Source of the DNA: Phytopythium helicoides
Lineage: Eukaryota > Oomycota > Peronosporomycetes > Pythiales > Pythiaceae
Assembly (NCBI GenBank): GCA_024867545.1
Contig: JANFNE010000019.1
Coordinates: 558,001 to 622,000 of the forward strand
Length of the DNA stretch: 64,000 bases
Reading direction: 5' to 3'
Shown here piece by piece: positions 43,502 through 53,610 of this stretch. Both the position numbers and the translations under genes were made by a program. Within the stretch, counting starts at the first letter, position 1. Every line of letters starts with the position of its first letter. Under the pieces are notes generated by a model. That model did not search any database. It was not told the DNA's origin and saw only the letters and a program-made list of their open reading frames with translations.

Positions 43502-46500
43502 CTAGCGGCTCGATGGAAGAAATTGAACCTGCCGCAAGAACGCGATCAGCGCATCTTTCTCTGGATCCAGGTAGTTTTTGTTGTGGCCGCACTGAAGGGG
43601 GAGCAGCGTGCCAACTCGTTCGTCTAACGAATGAATCAGCAGCGGAGCCTCTTCGCCACTTTCATTTTCAGAAGGGGAAATATTCGTTCCACCCACAATT
43701 GCTCGCCGTTTCCCGCCGACAGCTGCGCGCATCCTTGTCATCAGCGCTGGAGCGTTAGTTTGGCGAGTACTTGACTGTTCATGTTGCTTCTTTGCCCGCT
43801 CTTCTTGCTGTTGGCGCCGAAGCTGCTCCACCTTTGCGTCGCGCTCTTTCCAGCGGCGCTGCAGAGAATCCATCAAGTACTCGATCATGCATACGAGAAA
43901 CCCAATGTCTAGGTCAAACTTGATGGACGGGTGCTCTTCAATCAGTTGTTGCAGGGTTGCGTGAACATCGTGTATCACGAGCGGCACAATCCAGATTCCG
44001 CGGCGGTCAAATGGCTCCAGAGATAACTGGCGGCGCCTTTCTGGAGAGAGGCATCCGCCCCATTGCAGTAGCGACACGGTGAAAGCTCTGATTCGATCGT
44101 GCCCTCCAATTTCTGCTGCCTGAAGCATGCATTGTCCACAATATCCGTCCATGCGCGCGAGTTGCATCCAGATAACGGCAAGTAGCTCTTCAGGAAAGTT
44201 AGGCGTCATGGAGACGCTATTGTCTTGAGCCTGCCGTGTCGGATGTTCCATCGCTTGCAAGCATGCGGTCATCCTCGCTGTCTCCAATGCTATGGTCCGG
44301 TGTCAAGGATGTAACCGACGAGGACGAAGGAGAGCGCCGAACTGGGATCGATACGTGAACATCGTTCGCGATAGGGCTGGATCCAGCCTCGCTACTAGCA
44401 GTACCAGATGTGCTTGACTCAGGGTTTTCATCTCGTCGTGATGTGTACTGCATTGCTCTCCTCCCGATAGAAAGCAGCGCGTGGCTAAATCGAGCTACAG
44501 CAGCTTCAGTCAAAGGCTGACCGAGCTGAGGCCGCGTCGCAGCCTCACTAACTCGACGTACAGCACGGGTTCCATTGCGAGATACACCAGGAATGAGGCG
44601 GCAGATAGGCGATGATGCGAGCCATAGAGGGAAAATAGTCGACGTTGTCGATACAGGCATCCCACCCATTTCGGATCCTTTCCGTTGATGCTGTCGTGGA
44701 AGATCAAAAGTATTGTCCCCAAGTTCCAGATGCAGAGCGACGCCCGACTTCAACGATGCACCATCCACAATAATTTCATCGCCAGCATCAGAGCAAAGTA
44801 GCTTGGCACACGACGCAGCAAGGTAGTTGCCGCAATTGTCGGTCTCCCACTGCATCAACACTTTGACCACGGTCCCCGCCCACCCCGCAATCATACGCTG
44901 GGCGAGTGCAGGCACATTGGAGAATGTGCGGTCTGCAATCATCACATCCACATCCTTCGACTTTCTTGCCACATGTGTCGCCACAAGCCCCTACGTCGTC
45001 AACCATGCAGCCAACGTCAGAGAATCCATCCTTGACGGCAAATCACACGTACATCTACGTACCCCAATAGACTCCCCGTGAATGGCTATTTTGGCCATGG
45101 CTCGCTGCGTCTTCAAATACTCGACAATCGCAATGCCATCGCGGTTGTGATCCAAAGGGGAGGGGCTGCCAGAGTTTCGCCCGTATCCACGGTAGTTGTA
45201 GACAAGAACATGGCAACCAAGAGACGTGTAGAAGGAAATCCAGTCCATCTGGAGATGATGGAACTCGTAGAGACCGCCATTCGGGTTGCAAATGATCACA
45301 ACTCTGCGTTCAGCAGTCAGCTGGCTCGCGTGACACTGGCGAAGGCGGGATCAACATGGAGTCGACTCGAAAACCATCGGAGCTCTGGATCCAGATCTGT
45401 TCGCCACCAAAACGCACCATCATGTCTGCACGCATGAGGTCAAGCGTTGTAATGATGTCCGGCTCGGGTTGACGTCGACGACATAGTAGTTCCTTGAGAA
45501 GCCACGTCACCCCTCGTCGAGTCTAGCCGTTACGCAACCAAGCCAGGAATCAGTGCCATGGCAATGCCAAATCGAAATATGACAAGAGCATTTACCTCTG
45601 TTTGAGGTCGACCGATGAGTGGAATAACGTTCTGGAGTCGTTGGAGCTGCGCCAAGAATCGAGGCAGCATTGGATGTGCGTCCTCCCCGGACTTTTTTGA
45701 GGTATCTGGTTCTTTCTTGGTGGCTGAGGCAGGGGTGCTACTTGCTAAGGTCGCCCCAAAAAGTCGCTGGCGCTTAACCTCAAAGTCGCTTGCGTTGGCA
45801 GATGTCAGGAGCTCTTGGAAAGGCACAATCATTTCCTGCCGGTAGATTGCAGTCAACTCATGCACTAGCGACAACAGTAGCTGACTATTGACGCCGAATT
45901 TAGGAGCGTCACCGCCCCTCTTGTCGTCAGATAGGGAGCTACTCTGTTTCTCGACAACCTCGAGCGCTTTCATCAAGGGCTGCAGTAGCGTGTCCATGGC
46001 AAATTCGAAATTCTGGTGTGCCTGTAAGAAGCGCATGCGCTGGTTCGGATGAGTCAACGCGCGCGCAAGTTCGTGACCGGCGTCGATAAACATCGCCACG
46101 CGGCGCTTGGTCAGCCTAGAGAAGTTGCCCTCCCCTTCACGAATGACCAGGCTCAGCTGTCCAGGGTATGCCAGCAGCGACGCGACCCGTCGGATCACTG
46201 CGATCACGAGCGTGACCAACAGCAGGAACAGCCCCGGCAGTGTCAGCAGTGCCACCAGCGTGCGCACAAGCCACCTGCAGACATCTTTCAGCTCCAGCGT
46301 GCACCATTCACCAATCTCCTAGTGGCTTAGCACGCACCACACGGCAATGAAGACTGCGTTGCACGCCAAGTAGATCGCCAGCGTCAGCAGCGGGTTCTTC
46401 GGTTCACAAGCACCGCATCGTTAGCCCAGCCACAACCCACAGCCTACCACGCCCCAGCCAACCCACCGCGACTATCAGCCCCCATGGGAACCAGAGCTGG

Positions 46501-46611
46501 TCGGCCAGCGACGCCCCTTGCTCCTGCCCCCACGCACAAGCTCCATGAGTTACAAACCCCGCGATAACTTTTCTTCCAGAGCGAGTCAGGAGCGCGCACC
46601 GACGCGGTCAT
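43502..46611 (-). CDS. Membrane-anchored alpha/beta hydrolase
   Basis: Serine hydrolase fold, related to ABHD12/13/17-type enzymes; substrate unknown. Exons 46467-46611, 46338-46396, 45596-46274, 45063-45522, 43502-44990. The N-terminus has two or three membrane helices (LWFPWGLIV; PLLTLAIYLACNAVFIAVW; ALLTLPGLFLLLVTLVIAVI). The hydrolase core has CNPNGGLYEF (oxyanion region), NYRGYGRNSGSPS and the nucleophile elbow GESIGG split by an intron after GESIG. The Asp/His partners probably lie in the long last exon. The C-terminus is a helical, Gln/Arg-rich tail. Extra single bases break the frame at 46524, 45315 and about 44240. The N-terminal part could belong to a separate gene, but splicing phases join smoothly. 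Confidence 0.7.
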
Positions 46612-46854
46612 GGGCGCCGGCGCGTGCGGAAGGCCGCAGGGACACGCGGCGAGCTGCTCGGCGGCCTCCGCGCGCTCCGGAGACACGACGGCCGTCGGCA
46701 TCCGGCGGCGCTCGGGCGAGGCGGAAACGCGATGGAGCTTCGAGGTGTTGCCAGTTTCTCCGTCTATTTTTGGATTTTTCCGTTTTAGATCTCTCATAAA
46801 GCTTAAATTCCGGAATTTGAGATGAACCACTTCAACGTGGTGACTACCAAACTT

Positions 46855-48553
46855 TCAGCCTTGGAACGTCTGCTTCTCGAATAGCTGCAGCGTGAGCGTG
46901 GCCAGGAAGGCTGGGAAAGAACGACAGGTCGTGAGGTACCCCAGCACGCTGTGGTTCAGCTGGGCCGCAAAGTCCGAGTCCAGCAGCTCCAGAGCGCCGT
47001 TCGACTCCATCTTCACGTTCAGGTCGTCGCGGTCATGCTCGGCGTACACGGACCGCAGCCGCAGCATGTCCACGCCGTTGCTCTTCTTGAGATCGATCTT
47101 GTACCCGGTGAGTAGGTACACGGCCTCGCGATAGTGCTGGATCTGCTCGGTAAATACCTCTTTCAGGCGCTTGTTCAGCAGCTTCAAGCCCTCGACGGTC
47201 TCATAGGAAGTGGTGGTCGTGAACGTTTGCTTGCTAGCGACCGAAGATGGCGTACTCTTGACCTGTAGGGTTCCAACGCGCTTTAACCATTGAGTAGTGA
47301 CCTGCTTGTAAAGTCTACTAGTTGCACGTACCGACGGAGTTTTCATACCGCTGGATCGCTCCAGCTCAGCGCGCAGCATTGCATTTTCCTGCCGCAAAGC
47401 CGCCAGCTCATCTGGCTTTTGTCGACTCGCCAGTATCTCGCTCGTCGGATTCACTGCAAGATGGACAACTTTTGTCGTCGCTGGGTTAAACTCACCGCGT
47501 CCAAGACGGTGGTCATACACTGCGAGCTGCTTCTCTGCTCGTTCCAGGTGGTTGGCGAGCGCAGAGTTGTGTCTCTTGCATTCTTGCAGCTCTTTTTCTA
47601 GTCGCTCGAGCTTCTCCTGAGTCTCTGAGGTTCTAGAGGGCGATACTAGCTCCTGCTGCAACAATCGGTGGGGCATACGTTTTCAAACGAACAGCACACT
47701 TGAGCAAAGTTTTGGCTGCGTACTTCTGACTGTCCATTCGTGCTGCTAGTTGCCGTCGCGAGCTGGTCGCGCAGCAATTGAGTCTGATCGGAAACAATAC
47801 ACGTTAGGCACCCAAAGCTCATCACACGCAGAATAGCAAGGTATCAAAGCTCCGTCTCACCTCTAGCTCCGATTGCCGTGCAGTGGACCGAAGCAGCGCC
47901 TTGGTCTCGATCGCCTGTCGCTTCCAGTCCTCCAGCGCCTCCTGCGTCACTCGCAGCTGCGCCTCAAGCTGCGCGACCTGCGTCTTCAGCTGCAGCCTCT
48001 CGCTTGAGAGCAAATCCGTCACTGCGCTGATCTCGTCCAGCGCCTGCTGCTCCGACTTGACCGCGAACTCGAGCCGTCTCCGCAGCTCTTCCACCTCCTG
48101 GTCCTTCCCTCCTCGCTCCAAATGAAGCGCGCCAAGCTCCGTCTCGACCTCATCTCGCTGCAATATCACCAGCATAAACATTAGACAACCAGCAGTGCAT
48201 CGAGTCCCAGTCAAGAGCGCTGCTCCCACCGAAGTGTGCGATCGCAGGCGCTTTTTCCTGTTGGCACTGCCGTTCTCGCGCGCCTGTCGACCATCGCTGT
48301 AGCGTCAATTCTCGTCCCTCGAGGCTCAAAACTCGCCCACATGCAGCGCAGAAGCCACTGATCATCATGGAGCAACTCGCACCTGCCGAGTGTCGCTGTA
48401 TACGCCACTAGCGGCCGTGCGAGGCGCCACCTCGTCCTCCATGCCCTCGTCCATCGAGTTTTGACTGCCTGTGGATTGAGGCTCTGAAATGGTTTCACTT
48501 GGATAAAGTATAGCAGGACACGACAACAATGCATCCAAGTCAATGAAGATCAT
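46855..48553 (-). CDS. MAD1: Spindle checkpoint protein MAD1
   Basis: Coiled-coil kinetochore and nuclear-pore protein that recruits MAD2. Exons read: 48383-48553, an unresolved short exon near 48230-48300, 47861-48157, 47724-47783, 47332-47655, 46855-47262. The middle exons are continuous coiled coil (EELRRRLEFAVKSEQQALDE). Conserved MAD1 landmarks: TKVVHLAVNPTSE, then in the last exon LLNKRLKEVFTEQIQHYREA, VYLLTGYKIDL, SVYAEHDRDDL and the C-terminal RWD-like end FPAFLATLTLQLFEKQT. The intron at 47263-47331 is 69 nt and lacks stops, so it reads through in frame; the donor GTACGT and acceptor CTACAG argue it is spliced. Confidence 0.85.
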
Positions 48554-48626
48554 CTCTATTGATCTCCAGGCCCAGTGCACTGCTGGAGCCTTGTTGGCAT
48601 CGATCCCAGGTGTGAAAGGATACTGT

Positions 48627-49562
48627 CTACAGGTTGGCGATGGCGAGGACGTCGGCTGGGATCTGGTAGCCCTGCAGCTGCACGGCCGTCGTGCGAGCTC
48701 GGAGCGGGTTCGCCTTGGTCACCTGGCTTAAATACAGCAGCGAGACGGCCGCGTGCGACTCGATGCAGCGCACGAGGATCACGCGGCTCAGCACCACGAT
48801 GCGTGCCAGCACGCTGTTCACCATGAGTGCGAGCGGCATGAAGTACGTCATCTCGAACTGCTCCTCGAGGCCCGTGGGATATCGGTCGCGCAAAAGCCAG
48901 CAGCAGAGACATCACAAGAGGCACGGCGTCAAGGTTAAGGCAACTAGCAGACCACCATCGTCCCCAAGCAGGAACATGCACGAGTGCATCCACGCAGCAT
49001 CGATCGCAGGAAAGGATATTTGTACGCCTTCTGGGCCGCGTGGATGACCTTGGACACTCAAACTCGTCAGCCCAGCTCCCTAAATCAACCACATCCACGA
49101 CAGCCAGCCGCACCCCCGCCATGCCAGTCGCCACCATCACGAGCCGGCGCAGCACGACGTCCGCGTCCGTCTTGATATCGGCGGCCAGCGCCTTCCACGC
49201 GACGTGGTGCACGCCCTGCTCCGGCTGCAGCTGCTCGAGCACCCGCGCCGCATCCGCCGCAACTGCCTCGACGTCCTTGAGCTTGAGGTCCCTGAAGCAG
49301 CGCTTGACCTGCGCGAGCGCCGTCAGCCGCCGCCCAAACGCCAGCACGAAGACCCAAAGCCCGCGCGCACATGCTGCAGGTGCCGGAAGAAGAAGGCGCG
49401 CCGGTGCTGGCTGTGGTTCTTGTACAGGGAGCGCTGGAACAGCTGCAGCTCCTCGCGCAGCAGCGCCGCCGCCTGCGCCACCGACTGCGCGTCGCCCGCC
49501 GCCTGCGCGCGCAGCTGCGCCTCGCGGGCGTCGCCGTCCGCCGCCATCACCACCGGAGCCAT
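48627..49562 (-). CDS. Nucleolus and neural progenitor protein-like (DUF4477) protein
   Basis: Tentative NEPRO-type protein; nucleolar RNase MRP/P-related role inferred from family only. Exon 1 49371-49562 holds [20 protein letters not shown], the pattern of the DUF4477 start. Intron 49309-49370 leads to exon 2 (about 49114-49308, [16 protein letters not shown]). A third exon probably includes [16 protein letters not shown] near 49010-49055. The last segment, 48627-48893, has [20 protein letters not shown] and ends [13 protein letters not shown]. The junction near 48893 is unresolved; one extra base would join TCTCTGCTGCTGGCTTTT to the last frame. The exon map is therefore only partly secure. 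Confidence 0.5.
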
Positions 49563-49661
49563 CAGAACGGAGGCAGATGACCGCCAAGAGCTATTATGGA
49601 TTAGAGAATCAATTATCGTGGATGGCTACACTTGCTTCAACGTGCCGCGGACACCTTGCTG

Positions 49662-51713
49662 TCAGCAGAGCGGGATCTGCGTGTCGGCGCGAGCGTGCTT
49701 TCGAGCGGGCTTCCTGGTGCTTGAGTCTTGGGAGAGGCCCTCGAGCTGGTACGATTTGAAGTTGACCTCAGCTCCCTGCGAGATGTCTGACTGAGCGAGC
49801 AGCGCCACCAACGGACGACGCTTGAACCGCCCATGGTGGATGTAGTAGTTCTGCTCGAGGTACACGAACGGACGGATGAAAACCACACGACCGAACCGGT
49901 ACGACATCGTAGACTGCGAACGGACCAGAGCGTTAGCGCGCAGTGGGTCGTTCGAAAACGTCTCGACCGAGTTACGATGATAGGTCCTCCAGAACGACTC
50001 AACTTCTTTGCGAAGTGTACCTTTAGTCGCCTTGATGGAGACGCTGATGACAAGTCGAAGCAAAATAAAGAGCAGGCTATAGAGGAGCGCAAGCTTGATG
50101 ATCTTCAGTAGAGGTGCGTACATATATTGTACTCCTTGCGACTCGTTGCTTCGGCCACCGTAGCTGTGATCGCCGTATGAATTGTAGAAGCTCATGAGTC
50201 CTGGAGTTGTGAGGAACATTTCTCGTTGACGATCCGTTACGCCCCACTTCATCAAACACACACTCAGCAAATCTTGGTAAGCCTGAGCAACGGCGAGCCC
50301 GGTGGCGATCATAATTTCCCAGGTCTTGATGTGAGTGAATTCGGTGACGAGGGCAGCTACTCGCTCGTTTAGCACGACAAACACGAATCGCCAGCTGCAA
50401 TCAATGATGATCAGGACTGCAGTCCAGACCCGAAAGTTGCTCAAGTAGGCGCTAAAGACTTGGAAAAAGTTTGTCGACCAGGCATAAAGTGTTGAGTTGG
50501 GAATAATGTAAATCCACGAGAAGAACGCGTCGATCACGATGAAAGCTGCAAAAAGCTTCTTGCGGAAGGCGACACAAGTTAAATCAGTGTAGAGCAGCAC
50601 CCTCGACAGTGTCTTATCGCATTGGTTTTTAGTTGTAAAGTCCATTGATTGGTCTTCAGAGGCAGAACTAGCGTGTGTTACAGAGTACGAGCTCGACCTC
50701 TTCGCAACAACCAGAGGTCGCACGACGAGAATGGCTACTTCCCATAAGTCGAGCACATTTATGACCATCATGGACAATTCCACCGCCAGCATAGCAAAGT
50801 ACAATACTCCGTCAACGCCCAAGTCAACCACGATCCAGTGATCCAATTTTATCGAATCGGACATGTTGCTGACCCCGTAGGTAGACACACTTCGTAGTCT
50901 CGCGCGCATGAAAAGATTGGTCACATAGATATAGTCAAGCGTAAGCCATCCCCAGCCAACCCAATCGGAGAGAATACGATAGTACTTTCCAGCGGTCTCA
51001 TTGATATGGACAGTGTGGAGGTTTCCCCCTTCAGCGTCGCTCCATATACAACCGTATTCCTTTGGAATCGCGTGGTCTACTGCATCTCCGATACTAGGAA
51101 GTGGGATAATTTCATAGCATAACGCGTCCTCCCACAGATCCTCCCGCGCACCAAATTCCTGAAACATTGCCCTAGAAGAGACATTTAATGCCGCTACGTC
51201 TTCCTTAGCGATAGAAGCGGCAAGGGCTGTGCGATATGACATTTCAGGGAGATTATATGTGACGCCGTAAATCGATGAGGTGAATTGTTTGGTCGGAAAG
51301 GGTTCATGAATGACATCGGCAATGAGACCAGCTCCCCAAACGAGTGAGTCGATACGAAGACTGCTAACAAACACCAGCGGCTCATCCCGCTTGACACCAC
51401 CCAGTGAGCAACCAGTTCCCAAAGCACTCAAATGCGCATCCATGGTGTTGATCTTGTAAGGCTTGAGTGAGTCACATTGCTGCGCGAGTGAGTTCCATTG
51501 GTTGTGTGAAACGAGCCTGGTTCCGTTATTTTCCACCAAATACTGTGTCAGATCCTTGTCGGTGAGAGTTTCGTGAATATCAGCAGTGAAGGCCCACAAC
51601 GGGTTGGGTCCGCACATCGTGATTTTATAATTCAAGTCTTTGAAGTCCAAGAGAGTCAAGAAGAGGGTGAGCGATACCATGAAAGCTATACTTGCGTGCT
51701 TGGAGTCCACCAT
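49662..51713 (-). CDS. Polytopic membrane protein, copy 2 (intact)
   Basis: Unknown function. 683 residues, one exon, start at 51713 (MVDSKHAS). A first hydrophobic segment (IAFMVSLTLFLTLLDF) may be a signal anchor. It is followed by a Cys-containing non-cytosolic region (TMCGPNPLWAFTADIHE; CDSLKPYK; LGTGCSLGG; ALCYEI). Further helices lie at GVLYFAMLAVELSMMVINVL, LFAAFIVIDAFFSWIYII, WTAVLIIIDCSWRFVFVV and ALLYSLLFILLRLVISVSI. The C-terminus is basic and ends DTQIPLC, as in copy 1. The intact frame makes this the reference for the three single-base insertions in copy 1. Likely an oomycete-type membrane family; no enzymatic motif seen. Confidence 0.85.
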   Translation of the reverse strand: MVDSKHASIAFMVSLTLFLTLLDFKDLNYKITMCGPNPLWAFTADIHETLTDKDLTQYLVENNGTRLVSHNQWNSLAQQCDSLKPYKINTMDAHLSALGTGCSLGGVKRDEPLVFVSSLRIDSLVWGAGLIADVIHEPFPTKQFTSSIYGVTYNLPEMSYRTALAASIAKEDVAALNVSSRAMFQEFGAREDLWEDALCYEIIPLPSIGDAVDHAIPKEYGCIWSDAEGGNLHTVHINETAGKYYRILSDWVGWGWLTLDYIYVTNLFMRARLRSVSTYGVSNMSDSIKLDHWIVVDLGVDGVLYFAMLAVELSMMVINVLDLWEVAILVVRPLVVAKRSSSYSVTHASSASEDQSMDFTTKNQCDKTLSRVLLYTDLTCVAFRKKLFAAFIVIDAFFSWIYIIPNSTLYAWSTNFFQVFSAYLSNFRVWTAVLIIIDCSWRFVFVVLNERVAALVTEFTHIKTWEIMIATGLAVAQAYQDLLSVCLMKWGVTDRQREMFLTTPGLMSFYNSYGDHSYGGRSNESQGVQYMYAPLLKIIKLALLYSLLFILLRLVISVSIKATKGTLRKEVESFWRTYHRNSVETFSNDPLRANALVRSQSTMSYRFGRVVFIRPFVYLEQNYYIHHGRFKRRPLVALLAQSDISQGAEVNFKSYQLEGLSQDSSTRKPARKHARADTQIPLC

Positions 51714-51966
51714 GGTTCGTTTGTGAGGTGAGAGCGAGGCGTGGCGTGGAGTGAAGCCACCGTGGGGATTTGAAATAACGTTGCGCTTTTCTCCGACGAG
51801 ATGGTAGTATCCAAACGCAGTAGGACGAAGTTCTTATCGAATGGAGAAAGATACGCTTTGACCCCACATGCCTATCTGGACGTTTCCGGTCTCACCCCTC
51901 CACACTGTCGCGATGTGTGAAGTGATACTGGATTGGTAACGATGCCTATATAGTGCTTAAAGTAGT

Positions 51967-53302
51967 TTACGCCAATCTTAGCATAGACCATCGCGTTCTT
52001 GTGCCGTGCTCACAGCGGATGGCCAAGCGCAACGCAAGTTCCAGACCACGCAAATAATGATCACGATAACTGCAATGCTGCCTTCGTAGAGAGGAGTACG
52101 TCAGCCCCGGCAACCAACCATTTTCAAGAGACCGACTTACTTCTGTAGCCTCAGTATCCTCGATTGTTGTCACGATAAGCTCTTGAACTGAAGCAGGATC
52201 TGAATCATTGGGGTCTGGCCGGGATTGTGGAAGCACGACAATTGGAATTGTCAAATCAACGCCAGTCGCTAGCACGAACGAGCACTTGATGACGAGGCGG
52301 TAGGTCCAATGGACATGTTCACTGGAAGCTGTCGTCGGATTGATTGGTAGACCTTGGGACTCGGTCAGAAGCGGTAGCGAAAGTACTTGTTCGACCTGCT
52401 CTCCAGCACGAATCCCCGACATCTTGGATTCACAAATTTTCTTAGAGCCGCTGTTGGCCGTCCGCCGCGGCACAGTGATCGTAAGGTCCTCAAAAAGCTT
52501 CATCTTGATACTTTTCATGTTTGCACTTGATCGATTGTGGATTGATGCCTGGACAAGCAGCACGTCGCCAGAGATGCATGCGTCTTGGTCCATCTGAATC
52601 GACAGCGAGCACTCCCCTTTTGAAATAATCCCAGCTGCGCGCACAACCTTCGTCACTTCAGCACTCACAGGCCGAATAGGATGAGCAACACGCTGCGCAA
52701 AAACAACGAGTGGCTTTGCAGTCTCAAGGTTTTCTGAGAGTCCGCTTGTGACAGGCAGCGACGCCTTGAGGGTATAGGATACGGACCCGTTCACGTCCAC
52801 CATCCAAACCACCGAGCGGCTTTCGACAGCAAACGATGCTGGCAATGACTCTGGTAGCCGGTACGTGAAAGCATATTCGTACTCTCCCGGCTCGTAAGCT
52901 GCATCAGTCGCGAGCACGAGCTGGGTGCAGACGAATCGTCAGCGAATGCTTGAGCCCATTGCGCTAGCTAGTCGATCGTGAACCTCACCCTCTCGTCCAG
53001 GATGTCACGCTTCACGCGCTGCTGCGAAGAGCTTCTCGACTCATTCCTCTCCCACCAGGTCACCTTTTCGTATCCCTCCACCCCCACCGTAAGCTCTGCT
53101 CATCAAAGCCATTGACTGCGTTAGAGATTGATGACACCCTTGCTTCTCCACTGCAGAACGCACCTTCCGCCTCGATGCGCTGGGCCAAGCGGAGCTTTAC
53201 GACGCCCTCAATGACGTCACCCGCATCGAACACATCGCGATCAACGAGCACCTCGATCGAGTTCTCGCTGACGGCGTCGCCAGCCGCTGCCGCCTCCGCC
53301 AT
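51967..53302 (-). CDS. Arrestin-fold protein 2
   Basis: Paralogue of the arrestin at 30307-31495. The start at 53302 (MAEAAAAGD) precedes SIEVLVDRDVFDAGDVIEG, the first arrestin strands. Intron 1 uses a GAAG|GTGCGT donor; the exon with GVEGYEKVTWWERNE follows; a second intron ends just before LVLATDAAYEPGEYEYAF. The C-terminal sandwich has MDQDACISGDVLLVQASIHN and YRLVIKCSFVL. Near 52080-52140 a typical intron (GTAAGT donor, CTGAC branch-like site, pyrimidine tract) interrupts the tail. Beyond it, one alternative frame encodes a hydrophobic helix (SIAVIVIIICVVW) followed by a short tail, suggesting a C-terminal membrane anchor; the exact junction is unresolved. Neighbours match the copy-1 block in type. 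Confidence 0.78.
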
Positions 53303-53443
53303 CTTTCGTCCGAGACCTGGAGAATCCGCAAGTGAGTCCTTAGAGAGTTTGATGGGCAAAAAGTAGGTATTCATTTTTAAAGGTGCATTTATCTAGCTTT
53401 TGTAAAGATGATGTGGTTGAAGATGACGCTGAACCGACTCTTT

Positions 53444-53499
53444 TATAATATGACGCAGGTTTCGTAGCTGCTATAATATGACGCAGGTTTCGTAGCTGC
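53444..53499. repeat. Perfect 2 x 28-bp tandem duplication
   Basis: The unit TATAATATGACGCAGGTTTC plus 8 more bases occurs at 53444-53471 and again at 53472-53499 without mismatch, in the 307-bp gap between arrestin 2 and M28 peptidase copy 2. Perfect identity implies a recent duplication. Confidence 0.95.
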
Positions 53500-53610
53500 T
53501 CGCTGATGTGGTAAGTCTGACAGCGAAAACTTGGTCGTCGTGAAAAGCATCGGGTGGTCGTGACCCGGTTGATGATATTGATTTTTCAGTTTCTCTCGTT
53601 CTTTGACTTT

